This document shows, in pieces, positions 26,552 through 36,553 of a stretch of 64,000 bases of DNA (position 1 is its first letter; each line of letters begins with the position of its first letter). The translations under genes and the position numbers were made by a program. Below the pieces are notes generated by a model. That model made no database searches, was not told where the DNA came from, and was given only the letters and a program-made list of their open reading frames with translations. The DNA lies in the NCBI RefSeq assembly GCF_048541585.1, contig NZ_CP183303.1, positions 248,001 through 312,000 on the forward strand. The letters are read 5' to 3'. Source of the stretch: Legionella_C sp048541585 (GTDB lineage Bacteria > Pseudomonadota > Gammaproteobacteria > Legionellales > Legionellaceae).

Positions 26552-28984
26552 ATGGACTCTGTAGATAAAGATAAGCAAGCTCGTACTATACAGCCGGCTA
26601 CTATTAACAATTTAGATAATTTTCGACAGTTACTTATTAAAACAAGTAATAATAATTCAAGTCATGAAGAATGTCGAATTGAGACGGTATCTATGAATAC
26701 ATTTAATTTAGAAAAAGTTGATCTAATTAAAGCTAATACTGAAAAAACTGCTGCATTAACTCAAAATAAATTAAATTATCAACAATTATTGGATGAGCGT
26801 GATGAGCAAATAAAAAATTATATAAAAGAAATAAAGAAGTTAGAGTTACAGTCTAATGAAATGTCTGAAGAAATACAAAATATTTATTTGTCAAACTCGT
26901 GGCGTATTACGAAGCCATTAAGATTTCTATCGCAAAAAAAATCACAGCTTATAAATTTTATTTACTCTTATCTAAAGTACATTTTACAGTTTAAAAGCAT
27001 AAGCGCGGATAAAATTATTCCCGAGTTAGAAACGCAAACTATAGCGTCGGAGGAAATTTCAAACCTATTGCTTTTACTCGATGCTACTGAGAATGATAAA
27101 GTATTTTTGCCGCACTATTTAGGTGTACATATCTATGTTAACAATAATAGTGAACAGCTTGCTGAAATGGCTCTTTATCTTAAAAATATTCCTATACCTT
27201 TTTCTCTCTATATTACTACCGATTCTAATAGCAGCGTAAAATTAATCAAAGAAGTTTTTTCTAATATAAATGATTACTGCAAATTAGAAGAAATAATTGT
27301 TTTTCAGCCTATCGAAGGCGAACTATTCTCCATGTTTTCAGCATTTAAAGATAAGCTAAATCAACATGACATTATCTTACATCTACAAACTCATACCAAG
27401 TCTTTTATAAGTAGTTTATGGACTTTAGAAATAAATGGCTGGTGGCGATATTTAATGGAGTCATTATTAGGTGATGAAAAATATATTAATACGATATTAC
27501 AGCAATTTATACAAGATGAAAAACTTGGCGTTATTTTCCCTCAACCCTATAAAGAAATTAAGGATTATGTATCGAAAAAAGAAAATTTATATCTTCAGAA
27601 ATTTTCAAGTATTCTAAACAAAGATAATATTCATAAAAGCTTAAGTTTTTTTGGTGGTATGTTTTGGTTTCGTAGTGAATTAATCGAGCAGGTTTCTCAA
27701 ACAAGTCTACCAATTGAAAAAACTGAAGTTACTGAATTATTGAGTAATTCAAGAGTCACCCACGAAGAAATATTTCCCTTTATTGCGGATCAATGCGGCA
27801 TGCAAGCTAAGCCTTACTCGCTAACTTCTTTTTTGTCACCTGAATCTCATGCTCATCAATTTAATTTGTTTAGAATTTATCTTAAAAGAAAGTTAATTAA
27901 AAATGCTATTATTTTCTTCGATCATAATCTGGGCGGGGGAACCAATATTTATACGCGGGCTTTCATTAAAGAAGCATTTGAAAAGAATTTCTCCATTATA
28001 AGGATTTATAATTTTCAAGGAATTTGGTTTCTGCAATGGCTGGCAAATAATGATGCAATGCTTTTTTATACTAAATACTTTGAGGAGTTATTTAATAATT
28101 TAGAGTTTATTCCAGCGACCAGCATAGTTGTAAATTCATTATATGGTTTCCCTCAAGTAGCGGAAAGTATAAAGAATATCATAGCGCTTACAAAAAAAAT
28201 AAATGCACCCATTGAAATTAAAATGCATGATTATTTTACTTTATGCCCGTCACCGCATCTAGTCAATATGAGTGGGCAATATTGTGAAGTTCCCCAGGAT
28301 GCAACAATTTGTAGCCAGTGTTTGAAAGGTAACCTAAGCTGGTATCCGGCTTGGTATCCTCGAAAGGAACAACCTAAAGATATAATAAATTGGCGGCAAC
28401 CTTTTTTAGATTTATTAGCAGCTGCTTCTATACTTACTTTTTTTGATCAAGCTTCTGTTGATATTTTTCGCCGTGCTTTTCATATAGAAAGTCAGAAAAT
28501 ACGTATTGTCCCACATGAAATTGATTATTTTGTATGGAATAAACCAATTGCGCTAGAGGGCCCATTGCACATTGGTATTTTAGGTACTTTAAATTCAATT
28601 AAAGGCTCTAGCATTGTACAAGAGTTAGGACACTATATTAGCACTAATCATTTATCAACAAAGATAACTGTTGTGGGTCCATCGGTAGAGCTGCTACCAG
28701 AAATAACTATTTATGGACCTTATGAACCAAATCAGTTACCCTCTATCATTGAAAAAAACAAGATCAATGTTGTTCTGGTACCTTCTATAGTTCCGGAAAC
28801 CTTTGGATACACTATTTCAGAAGCTATAAAAATGAAGCTGCCAATTGTAGCGTTTGACTTAGGTGCTCAAGGAAATCGCGTTAAACATTATAAGTGGGGC
28901 AAGGTTATCCCTCTAGGTTCTTCAGCAGAAACAATACTTCAGGCAGCTGAAACTGTCTTAAAATTGGCAAAGGGGTCAATATAA
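26552..28984 (+). CDS. RgpF-like / GT4 two-domain glycosyltransferase with N-terminal coiled coil
   Basis: An 810-residue protein. Residues ~60-112 form a coiled coil, followed by SNSWRITKPLRFL (114-126), nearly the same motif that ends the preceding protein. Residues ~190-440 belong to the rhamnan-synthesis RgpF type (IILHLQTHTKSF, WWRYLMESLLGDE, FFGGMFWFRSELI). Residues ~445-810 are a GT4 transferase (FDHNLGGGTNIYTRAF, a zinc-like cysteine group CSQCLKG, and PSIVPETFGYTISEAI as the donor-site E-x7-E). It probably adds rhamnose or mannose units to the O-chain. The shared tail motif suggests that it and the WbdD-like protein meet in one complex. It starts 151 bases after the preceding stop and overlaps the next gene by one base. 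Confidence 0.8.
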   Translation: MDSVDKDKQARTIQPATINNLDNFRQLLIKTSNNNSSHEECRIETVSMNTFNLEKVDLIKANTEKTAALTQNKLNYQQLLDERDEQIKNYIKEIKKLELQSNEMSEEIQNIYLSNSWRITKPLRFLSQKKSQLINFIYSYLKYILQFKSISADKIIPELETQTIASEEISNLLLLLDATENDKVFLPHYLGVHIYVNNNSEQLAEMALYLKNIPIPFSLYITTDSNSSVKLIKEVFSNINDYCKLEEIIVFQPIEGELFSMFSAFKDKLNQHDIILHLQTHTKSFISSLWTLEINGWWRYLMESLLGDEKYINTILQQFIQDEKLGVIFPQPYKEIKDYVSKKENLYLQKFSSILNKDNIHKSLSFFGGMFWFRSELIEQVSQTSLPIEKTEVTELLSNSRVTHEEIFPFIADQCGMQAKPYSLTSFLSPESHAHQFNLFRIYLKRKLIKNAIIFFDHNLGGGTNIYTRAFIKEAFEKNFSIIRIYNFQGIWFLQWLANNDAMLFYTKYFEELFNNLEFIPATSIVVNSLYGFPQVAESIKNIIALTKKINAPIEIKMHDYFTLCPSPHLVNMSGQYCEVPQDATICSQCLKGNLSWYPAWYPRKEQPKDIINWRQPFLDLLAAASILTFFDQASVDIFRRAFHIESQKIRIVPHEIDYFVWNKPIALEGPLHIGILGTLNSIKGSSIVQELGHYISTNHLSTKITVVGPSVELLPEITIYGPYEPNQLPSIIEKNKINVVLVPSIVPETFGYTISEAIKMKLPIVAFDLGAQGNRVKHYKWGKVIPLGSSAETILQAAETVLKLAKGSI

Positions 28985-30168
28985 TGCTTGTTTATACTTC
29001 TATAACTAAAAGTTACCTTCCTAAGGCAAGAATTTTAGCTAAATCAGTTAAGCGGTTTCATCCAGATTGGCAATTTGTGCTGCTTTATTCAGATGACCTA
29101 CCTAGAGGTTTTGATCTTAATAAAGAGCCATTTGACGAAATAATAACAGTAGAGCAACTTGGCTTTTCAAATTGCAAGGCTTGGGTATTTGGTCATGCTT
29201 TAGTAGAGCTTTGCACAGCAGTAAAAGGGCCAGCAGCTAAAGTATTTGCTCAGCGTCCCGACGTTGATAAAATTATGTATCTTGACCCGGATATTAAAGT
29301 ATTTAATTCTTTATCTCCTTTGGAATCCTTACTAAACCAACATGAGATTATACTTACCCCACATTTGCTTGAAACTGAAGAAGGCCTACCAGAAAATGAG
29401 ATGGCTGCTTTAAAGCATGGTATCTACAACCTTGGTTTTTTTGCGGCTAGAACGTCTGGTCAAGGGCTTGCTTTTATTCATTGGTGGGCTGAACGATTAT
29501 CTCACTTTTGTCGTGATGATATTCCGTCGGGGCTATTTACAGATCAACGTTGGTGTGATCTTGCTCCCGCTTTTTTTAGTAACCTTGGTATTGTTAGAGA
29601 TCACGGCTGTAATGTAGCAACGTGGAATATTGCAAAACGTCCTCTTTCTCTGAATGAGGATGGTATAATTTTAGCAGGCAATACGCCATTGCGCTTTTAT
29701 CATTTTACAGGATACGACAATGGCAGTGGTTTTACCATGTTGATGAAATATGCTTCTAAGCAAGTCACAGCGCACAAATTATGGGAGCAATACGGTAAAG
29801 AGTTGCTAGCAGAAGGGCATGGAAAAGATTATTATAAGGGCTGGTTTTACGGACAATTTGACAATGGAGAGGCTATTCCGCCTGAAGCTCGCAAGCTTTA
29901 TCGAGCTAGGCAAGATTTACAACAAGCATTTCCTAATCCGTTTAGTATTGATGAGCCATGCTACTTAAGTTGGTGGAAAGCTGAAATTAATCTAAATAAT
30001 AAAAATGTGCTAGAACCTGTTACTGTTGCAAAGTCTAACAGATTTAAAAAAATTATTACCAATTTTTCCTCACGTCGTACAGGATTAAATTTACTTAAGT
30101 CAGCGATGATTATTTTGAAAAATGAAGGATTTTTTGCTCTAATGCGACGTATACGTAATTATTCATAA
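28984..30168 (+). CDS. GT-A fold glycosyltransferase
   Basis: A 394-residue cytosolic protein beginning MLVYTSITKSYLPKARILAK, the nucleotide-sugar fold seen in GT8-like transferases. IMYLDPDIKVF (about 98-108) holds the metal-binding D-x-D, and HGIYNLGFFAARTS and FTDQRWCDLAPAFF are typical of the acceptor-side region. The ATG shares its A with the stop codon of the preceding gene and is preceded by AAGGGG. It likely transfers one O-antigen or core residue. The sugar is unknown. Confidence 0.8.
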   Translation: MLVYTSITKSYLPKARILAKSVKRFHPDWQFVLLYSDDLPRGFDLNKEPFDEIITVEQLGFSNCKAWVFGHALVELCTAVKGPAAKVFAQRPDVDKIMYLDPDIKVFNSLSPLESLLNQHEIILTPHLLETEEGLPENEMAALKHGIYNLGFFAARTSGQGLAFIHWWAERLSHFCRDDIPSGLFTDQRWCDLAPAFFSNLGIVRDHGCNVATWNIAKRPLSLNEDGIILAGNTPLRFYHFTGYDNGSGFTMLMKYASKQVTAHKLWEQYGKELLAEGHGKDYYKGWFYGQFDNGEAIPPEARKLYRARQDLQQAFPNPFSIDEPCYLSWWKAEINLNNKNVLEPVTVAKSNRFKKIITNFSSRRTGLNLLKSAMIILKNEGFFALMRRIRNYS

Positions 30169-30214
30169 AATAAGTTTACTATTTAACATCTATTAATAAG
30201 GAATATTAACTTAA

Positions 30215-31609
30215 ATGCAAGAAGTGTTACAAAAGTCAGTGCCATCAATATGGAGCTTAGAAAAAGTTATAGGTGTTATAAGGGCAAGCTCTTTTATTCT
30301 GATTCCTTTATTTGCCACATTAGGAATTGTAGCAATATTTTATCCAGGTTTTATGACATATGATACGATCCATGCTCTAAAAAGTGCAAGAGAGGGCATT
30401 ACGGATTCAGTATGGCCACCAATGGTTAGTTATGTGTGGCGTTTTGTTGATTTAATATCTTTAAATCCATCTGCTATGCATTTTTCACAAGTATTATTAC
30501 TCCTTGCTTCAATTTTCTATATTGTTTATTTCTTTACAAAGAAAGTAGTATATGCAGCCATAGTTATGGTAGTTTATCTATGTATACCAGCTATATTAGG
30601 GACTATTGCAGCTATTTGGAAAGATGTTTTAATGGCTGCTTTCTTTCTAGCTGGATTTGCTATTAGCATTTCTTTGCCTAAGATAGTAAGTAAATGGGTT
30701 TTTAATTTTTTATTATTAGCAGCTCTTTTTCTTTTATTTTTAGGAATATGTACAAGGCATAATGCTATCGCTGGCGCAGTGCCTTTGTTATTTTATTTAG
30801 CTTTTACGCTATGTAGGCGATACTTAAAAAATCTTACTTCCTTAGGGCTAGGCACATTTATAGTAGGCTCTGTTTTAATTTTAGCCACTTTTATACTAAA
30901 GGTGCAATTAGATAATTTTTCTCTCCCCGATTTTAAGAGGTTACCTAATAGTAGTGCGGCATTTATTAAATCTATACAACCTTATGACATTGCTGGTGCT
31001 AGCATCTGTGTTGGGCGAAACCTATTTGAAGATATAAAACCTAATTGGTCACTTAGTAAAATAAAAGAGGAATATGATCCACGGCATATAAGCCTTGCAG
31101 GCAAAACACTGAACCAAATGATGTGGAAAGAGGAGAGAATTCAACAGATCTGGTTAACTACATTAATTGAGCATCCTTTTTGCTTTTTTTATCATAAATG
31201 GCAGTTAACGAAATATCTTATAAGTGCTAATATCGGGGCGCCATTTATAATTACACTCCCCGCCATCGCAAAAAACGACTATGGATATAGTTTAAGTCCT
31301 TCTTTGATGCGTGACCAGATCGTTCATTATATAATGAATAGTTCTGAATTATTTTTTGTAAAACCGTGGTTTTTATATTGTTTAGCACTCACTATTCTTG
31401 CCTATGGACTTTTTCAAAGGCTATTGACTTTTGATTACTTAGTAATCTTATTATCTGGCATGTTTTATTTAATAAGCCTAATTATGTTTGGCAATGCGGC
31501 AGATGCAAGACTACCTTTTTACACAACAACCGTTGTTCTAATATTTATATTTAGTGCGCTTTATAAATGGCTAAGAAATTTGTTCACTAAACGATTACTA
31601 TTTTCCTAA
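30215..31609 (+). CDS. polytopic membrane protein, GT-C-like
   Basis: A 464-residue membrane protein with about ten hydrophobic segments. The first periplasmic loop reads FYPGFMTYDTIHALKSAREG and carries the acidic residue expected for GT-C transferases. IAAIWKDVLMAAFFLAG and FLGICTRHNAIAGAVPLLF are conserved-looking markers of an unnamed bacterial family often found in glycan clusters. In the same direction as the flanking transferases (47 and 22 bases apart), so probably co-transcribed. Function in transferring a lipid-linked sugar is inferred from fold and context. A flippase or polymerase role is less likely, since export is by Wzm/Wzt. Confidence 0.65.
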   Translation: MQEVLQKSVPSIWSLEKVIGVIRASSFILIPLFATLGIVAIFYPGFMTYDTIHALKSAREGITDSVWPPMVSYVWRFVDLISLNPSAMHFSQVLLLLASIFYIVYFFTKKVVYAAIVMVVYLCIPAILGTIAAIWKDVLMAAFFLAGFAISISLPKIVSKWVFNFLLLAALFLLFLGICTRHNAIAGAVPLLFYLAFTLCRRYLKNLTSLGLGTFIVGSVLILATFILKVQLDNFSLPDFKRLPNSSAAFIKSIQPYDIAGASICVGRNLFEDIKPNWSLSKIKEEYDPRHISLAGKTLNQMMWKEERIQQIWLTTLIEHPFCFFYHKWQLTKYLISANIGAPFIITLPAIAKNDYGYSLSPSLMRDQIVHYIMNSSELFFVKPWFLYCLALTILAYGLFQRLLTFDYLVILLSGMFYLISLIMFGNAADARLPFYTTTVVLIFIFSALYKWLRNLFTKRLLFS

Positions 31610-31630
31610 TTTAAGTTCTAAGAATTTGAA

Positions 31631-32821
31631 ATGTTTACATATACATTAATTAAACGCCATCTACGTAGCCCGCTCTTAAATATATTGAGCTTTTGTTGGT
31701 ATATTTATAATCAGTTTTATAAACTTTGTAGGCGAACTATAAAAATTTTATGGTGGACACTAACACTGCAATTAAAAAGTAAACTGCAAAATTATAAATT
31801 GCAATATTCAAGGAAGGAGGACGTTCACTACTTACCTTTACCAAAAGCTTACTCTTTAGTTGTTCCTTTTGAGTATGAGTGCCTATCTAAAAACTCCTTA
31901 CCTACTATTGCTGTTATGTGTCATATGTACTACATAGATATGTTAGAAATATTTAAAGCTTACTTAACCAATATTCCTTATCGATTTGACTTATTTATAA
32001 CAACTGACTCAGAAGATAAGAAAAGAATTATTGAAGCTAATTTATCTAGTTGGGAAAGCGGCAGCGTTATAGTTAAAATTGCGCCTAATCGGGGTCGCGA
32101 TATAGCTCCAAAACTTATTACTTTCAAAGAAATTTATAGTAAATATGAATTTTGTCTTCATATTCATACTAAAAAGTCACCTTATCATGAAGTGCATGAG
32201 AAATGGCGTTCTTATTTACTTGATAATCTATTAGGATCAAAAAAAATAGTGCAAAGTATTTTTGAAATATTTAAGACTGAACCAGGTATAGGGATAATTG
32301 CGCCACAGCATTTTTGGCCCTTTCATTCCTCGATTGGGTGGGGTTATAATTTTGAAATTGCACAAAGATTTTCCTCTAAATTAGGCTTAAATTTAGCTCT
32401 AGATGGCCGACTTGATTTTCCTTCTGGCTCAATGTTTTGGGCACGATGCGCTGCGCTTATGCCACTATTAGATTGCAACTTATCTTTTGACGATTTTCCT
32501 GAAGAGGCAAATCAGAAAGATGGTACACTCGCACATGTTATTGAAAGACTTTATTTTTTAAGCTGTGAGCTTGCTGGTTTTCGATGGATAAAGATTATTT
32601 CTAGCTCCTATGCTAATACTACGAAAAGAATAATTGCTATTAATTCACCAAAAGATCTTAAAAAAGCAATAATAAAAAGCCAATATAAACTACTTACAAC
32701 TAGTTCAGATAAAAGTCGACAGATAGATCAAATAAAAAATATAAGCACTATTTCAGCCTTTATTAAGAAAGTTAATTTTAGTAAGAATAAATTTAAAGTA
32801 GGTAATAGCTCAAAGCGATAA
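31631..32821 (+). CDS. RgpF-family rhamnan synthesis protein
   Basis: A 396-residue protein of the RgpF (rhamnan synthesis F) family. Markers are FDLFITTDSED, APNRGRDIAPKLITF (about 157-171), FCLHIHTKKSPYHE, WRSYLLDNLLGS and LDFPSGSMFWARC. It is the last gene of the operon that begins with rmlC. RgpF proteins act in building rhamnose-containing polymers, possibly as the transferase of side groups. The same domain occurs inside the 26552-28984 protein, so the locus holds two paralogous RgpF units. Its N-terminal ~60 residues are basic and partly hydrophobic, which suggests membrane association. Confidence 0.85.
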   Translation: MFTYTLIKRHLRSPLLNILSFCWYIYNQFYKLCRRTIKILWWTLTLQLKSKLQNYKLQYSRKEDVHYLPLPKAYSLVVPFEYECLSKNSLPTIAVMCHMYYIDMLEIFKAYLTNIPYRFDLFITTDSEDKKRIIEANLSSWESGSVIVKIAPNRGRDIAPKLITFKEIYSKYEFCLHIHTKKSPYHEVHEKWRSYLLDNLLGSKKIVQSIFEIFKTEPGIGIIAPQHFWPFHSSIGWGYNFEIAQRFSSKLGLNLALDGRLDFPSGSMFWARCAALMPLLDCNLSFDDFPEEANQKDGTLAHVIERLYFLSCELAGFRWIKIISSSYANTTKRIIAINSPKDLKKAIIKSQYKLLTTSSDKSRQIDQIKNISTISAFIKKVNFSKNKFKVGNSSKR

Positions 32822-33155
32822 CCGTTATAACTTATAAGTAACTTAACTTTCTTTATCTAAAATGACGCAACAAGCTATAGATAATGAACACAAGGTTAAC
32901 TCAAAAACATACATTATGACTTATTAGTGAAGCTCTAGTATATGAGCTAAATATAAAGTTTATAAGTAAATTACTAGGAATAGTGATAGAATTTGTCGGG
33001 TTTCTTTCATGAAGAAATGCTCTATTAAAATATCAAGCTTGCCTAATAAATTTTTATTCTTGTAGTAAGTTTATTTATTGAATTAATATTTGGTTTACTG
33101 GCTACTGTTATGCAACAATTTATTATCAACATCAATTGGCTCGATGAGAATAACT
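32822..33155. other. intergenic gap before rmlB
   Basis: About 334 AT-rich bases follow the end of the long operon. I see no gene, and no strong hairpin with a T-run. An open frame reaches into it from rmlB (to 33090) but lacks a ribosome binding site. The rmlB promoter should lie here. Confidence 0.35.
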
Positions 33156-34172
33156 ATGAAAATCTTAATAACTGGGGGCGCTGGATTTATCGGCTCTGCT
33201 TTAATACGTTATATTATCGCAAATACTAAAGATAGTGTTTTAAACATTGATAAATTAACTTATGCTGCTAACTTACAGGCACTTGCATCTGTTAAAAATA
33301 ATGAAAATTATTCTTTCAAGCAGATTGATATTACAGATGCACCTAAAATTAGTGAGGTTATAGCTGCTTATCAGCCAGATGCAATTATGCATTTAGCGGC
33401 TGAAAGCCATGTTGATCGTTCTATTGATGGCCCAGCAGAGTTTATTGCAACTAATATCATTGGAACCTATACGTTGTTAGAAGCAGCAAAGCAATATTGG
33501 TTGTCGCTAGCTGATGATAGAAAAAATAAATTTCGTTTTCATCATATTTCAACGGATGAGGTTTATGGTGACTTAGAAATTGAGGATGAAGCTTTTAAAG
33601 AAACTACACCTTACGCTCCTAGCTCGCCTTATTCAGCAAGTAAAGCAAGCTCTGATCATCTGGTTAGAGCTTGGCATCGGACTTATAACTTACCCGTTTT
33701 AGTAACGAATTGCTCTAATAACTATGGCCCTTTTCAGTTTCCTGAAAAGCTTATTCCTAAAGTAATTCTAAATGCTTTATCAGGTCAATCAATACCAGTT
33801 TATGGGCAAGGCACACAAATTCGAGATTGGTTATATGTAGAGGATCATGCGCAAGCGCTTTATCAAACATTAACGCAAGGTAGAGTAGGTGAAACTTATA
33901 ATATTGGCGGTTGTAATGAAAAGAAAAATATCGAAGTAATTACAACTATATGTAATCTATTAGAAGAATTAGCTCCTCACAAGCCACAAGGTGTGAAGCA
34001 GTATGTTGATTTAATTAAACATGTCACGGATAGACCTGGCCATGACAAACGTTATGCTATAAATGCTAGTAAAATTGAAAACGAACTTGGCTGGCAGCCT
34101 AAAGAAACGTTTGAAAGTGGTATACGAAAAACTGTAATTTGGTATGTTAATAATTTAGCGCTAATTAAGTAA
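33156..34172 (+). CDS. rmlB: dTDP-glucose 4,6-dehydratase
   Basis: This 338-residue extended short-chain dehydrogenase has the NAD motif TGGAGFIGS, the STDEVYGDL catalytic segment and YSASKASSDHLV with the Y-x3-K pair. It converts dTDP-glucose to dTDP-4-keto-6-deoxyglucose, the second rhamnose step. I chose ATG 33156 (MKILITGG); the upstream ATGs at 33090 and 33144 would add non-conserved residues and have no ribosome binding site. It is convergent with rmlA, with the 205-bp tandem duplication between them. Confidence 0.95.
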   Translation: MKILITGGAGFIGSALIRYIIANTKDSVLNIDKLTYAANLQALASVKNNENYSFKQIDITDAPKISEVIAAYQPDAIMHLAAESHVDRSIDGPAEFIATNIIGTYTLLEAAKQYWLSLADDRKNKFRFHHISTDEVYGDLEIEDEAFKETTPYAPSSPYSASKASSDHLVRAWHRTYNLPVLVTNCSNNYGPFQFPEKLIPKVILNALSGQSIPVYGQGTQIRDWLYVEDHAQALYQTLTQGRVGETYNIGGCNEKKNIEVITTICNLLEELAPHKPQGVKQYVDLIKHVTDRPGHDKRYAINASKIENELGWQPKETFESGIRKTVIWYVNNLALIK

Positions 34173-34250
34173 TTTTAATTTTTAAGCCTGCTAGCTTGTA
34201 ATAGTTTTTACTTATGCACCGAAAGGCTATATTTATTGCATATTCAGCGC

Positions 34251-34660
34251 AACTAAGTTTTTATTTAGTGTAATAGATCACTTAATGGCAAAGAACAGCG
34301 CTGTCATTCTCGCGTAGGCGGGAATCTATTTTTATATAAGCTCAGTGTGAGTATTAAGATAGATTTCCGCCTGCGCGGAAATGACAGAGTTCTTAAGTGG
34401 ATAGCATTACCTATTTTATTACCCTTTACTTGAGAAGTGGAGTAACTAGTTATCAAACTAAGGTTTCATTTAGTATAATAGATCACCTAATGGCAAAGAA
34501 TAGCACTGTCATTCCCGCGTAGGCGGGAATCTATTTTTGTATAAGCTCAGAGTGAGTATTAAGATAGATTTCCGCCTGCGCGGAAATGACAAAGTTCTTA
34601 AGTGGATAGCATTACCTATTTTATTACCTTTTACTTGAGAAGTGGAGTAACTAGTTATCA
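34251..34660. repeat. 205-bp tandem duplication carrying dRS3-like palindromes
   Basis: Two near-identical units, 34251-34455 and 34456-34660, lie head to tail with only scattered differences. Each contains a long hairpin (34302-34386 and 34507-34591) whose left arm holds ATTCCCGCGTAGGCGGGAAT in unit 2. That matches the ATTCCC-N8-GGGAAT pattern of dRS3-type repeats. The right arms carry the related TTCCGCCTGCGCGGAA. The second unit ends exactly at the rmlA stop codon (complement of 34658-34660). The hairpins may serve as a bidirectional terminator between convergent rmlB and rmlA. Nothing is seen in 34173-34250. Confidence 0.9.
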
Positions 34661-35554
34661 AGTAATTGGTGTAATTAGCTCTTCTTCAAGATGACGCAGG
34701 AGATATTGGCCATAAGCCGTTTTCTTAAACCTAAAAGCTTGTTCTAGAAGTTGATCAGAAGTAATCCAGCCAGAAGTGTAGGCAATTTCTTCAAGGCAAG
34801 CAATTTTTAAACCTTGACGCTGCTCAATGGTATGCACAAAATGACTTGCTTCTAATAAAGAGTCATGCGTACCCGTATCTAACCAAGCAAAGCCTCTGCC
34901 TAGAAGCTCTACGTAAAGTGTCTCATCGTCAAGGTAGAAACGATTAACATCAGTTATTTCTAATTCTCCTCGAGCAGATGGTTTTATGCTTTTAGCAATG
35001 TCTACAACGCGATCATCGTAAAAGTACAACCCGGTAACGGCATAATTAGATTTAGGCTTCTTAGGCTTTTCCTCAATACTGACTGCTTGACCTTGCTCAT
35101 TAAACGAAACAACACCAAAACGCTCGGGATCGCTAACATGATAACCAAAAATAGTAGCACCGACTTCTCTAGTAGAGGCTTTTTGTAAGTTAGTTGAAAA
35201 ACTTTGGCCATAAAAAATATTATCACCCAAAATTAAGCAACTATTATCGTTAGCGATAAATTTTTCTCCAATAATAAATGCCTGCGCTAATCCATCTGGT
35301 GAAGGTTGTTCTGCATAACTTAATTCAATACCAAACTGATGGCCATCACCTAATAATTCACGAAATTTAGGTAAGTCCTCAGGAGTTGAAATAACTAAAA
35401 TTTCTCTGATACCTGCTAGCATTAGTACCGATAGAGGATAATAAATCATAGGCTTATCATAGATAGGTAGCATCTGCTTGGAAACACTTAAGGTAAGTGG
35501 ATGTAACCTTGTTCCTGTTCCGCCAGCTAAAATAATACCTTTACGTTTTTTCAT
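34658..35554 (-). CDS. rmlA: glucose-1-phosphate thymidylyltransferase
   Basis: A 298-residue nucleotidyltransferase of normal RmlA length. The N-terminal GIILAGGTGTRLHPLT motif, KQMLPIYDKPMIYYPLS, EQPSPDGLAQAF, LGDNIFYG and EEKPKKPKSNYAVTGLYFYD are diagnostic. It makes dTDP-glucose, the first step to dTDP-rhamnose. It is downstream of rmlD with a 4-base overlap (ATGA). Its stop codon is the last codon of the second copy of a 205-bp duplication. Confidence 0.96.
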   Translation of the reverse strand: MKKRKGIILAGGTGTRLHPLTLSVSKQMLPIYDKPMIYYPLSVLMLAGIREILVISTPEDLPKFRELLGDGHQFGIELSYAEQPSPDGLAQAFIIGEKFIANDNSCLILGDNIFYGQSFSTNLQKASTREVGATIFGYHVSDPERFGVVSFNEQGQAVSIEEKPKKPKSNYAVTGLYFYDDRVVDIAKSIKPSARGELEITDVNRFYLDDETLYVELLGRGFAWLDTGTHDSLLEASHFVHTIEQRQGLKIACLEEIAYTSGWITSDQLLEQAFRFKKTAYGQYLLRHLEEELITPIT

Positions 35555-36444
35555 GATGTTGATCCTAAAATTTCTCTAATAGTCCTGGTAACGCCGAGGC
35601 GCCAATCTGGCAGATGAATAGAAAAGCTTTGTTGTAATTTCTGGGTATTTAATCTTGAATTCAGTGGTCTTAAAGCAGGAGTGGGGTATTCTTGGCTTGG
35701 AATCGCTAGTAAGTTCTTAATCGTAGTTGCTTTTTCTAAATTCTTTAATTCATCCACAATATATTGGGCAAAGCCATGCCAAGATGTCTCACCACTTGCA
35801 CATAGATGATATAATCCGGCAAGTTCAGGATTTAGCGTAACAGCTTTTAACAGGTGGGCAGTCACATCCGCTAAAAGTTCAGCTCCTGTAGGTGCTCCTA
35901 TTTGATCATTAATAATTTTAATCGTTTCTTTTTCTTGGCTTAAACGAAGAATGGTTTTAATAAAATTTTTACCATAAGTACCATAAACCCAACTGGTTCG
36001 TAAAATAAGATGATGGCAACCTGAATTTATAATTTCTTGTTCGCCTCGTAATTTACTTAGACCGTAAGTATTAAGCGGACTCGGTATATCACTTTCTTGC
36101 CAACCAGCATGGCCAGAGCCATCAAATACATAATCGGTAGAATAGTGAACTAGTAAAGCGCCTAATTGAGCACATTCCTTAGCCAAGATTGCTGGGGCTT
36201 CGGTATTGATTATTGTTGCTAAGGCTTGCTCACTTTCAGCTTTATCTACAGCAGTATAAGCAGCAGCATTAACGATAATATTAGGCTTAAAGAACTGAAT
36301 AGTTCTTACAAGCCCTGATAAGTCTTCAAAATTGGCAGAGAATTCACTGTGTCTATCAAGTGCGATTAACTCGCCAAGTGGTGCCAAAGCACGGCTTAAT
36401 TCCCAACCTAATTGACCACTTTTTCCAAAAAGAAGAATTTTCAT
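35551..36444 (-). CDS. rmlD: dTDP-4-dehydrorhamnose reductase
   Basis: A 297-residue short-chain reductase beginning MKILLFGKSGQLGWELSRAL. Diagnostic segments are VNAAAYTAVDKAE, HYSTDYVFDGSG, and YGLSKLRGEQEI with the catalytic Y-x3-K. It performs the last NADPH-dependent step to dTDP-L-rhamnose. It is first in a two-gene unit with rmlA and is preceded by a ~110-base gap after manC. Confidence 0.96.
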   Translation of the reverse strand: MKILLFGKSGQLGWELSRALAPLGELIALDRHSEFSANFEDLSGLVRTIQFFKPNIIVNAAAYTAVDKAESEQALATIINTEAPAILAKECAQLGALLVHYSTDYVFDGSGHAGWQESDIPSPLNTYGLSKLRGEQEIINSGCHHLILRTSWVYGTYGKNFIKTILRLSQEKETIKIINDQIGAPTGAELLADVTAHLLKAVTLNPELAGLYHLCASGETSWHGFAQYIVDELKNLEKATTIKNLLAIPSQEYPTPALRPLNSRLNTQKLQQSFSIHLPDWRLGVTRTIREILGSTS

Positions 36445-36553
36445 GAGTAAATTAATACCTATCTTATTTATATTACAGGTAAATAATTGAGCTAAAATAG
36501 CATTCTTTTTTCTTCGACGAAAGTTATTTATAAATAAATTAAAAGCCTAGAAG

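Noticed and set aside
34251..34660. CRISPR-like array
   Set aside because: Only two long units with no spacers and no cas genes; it is a tandem duplication.
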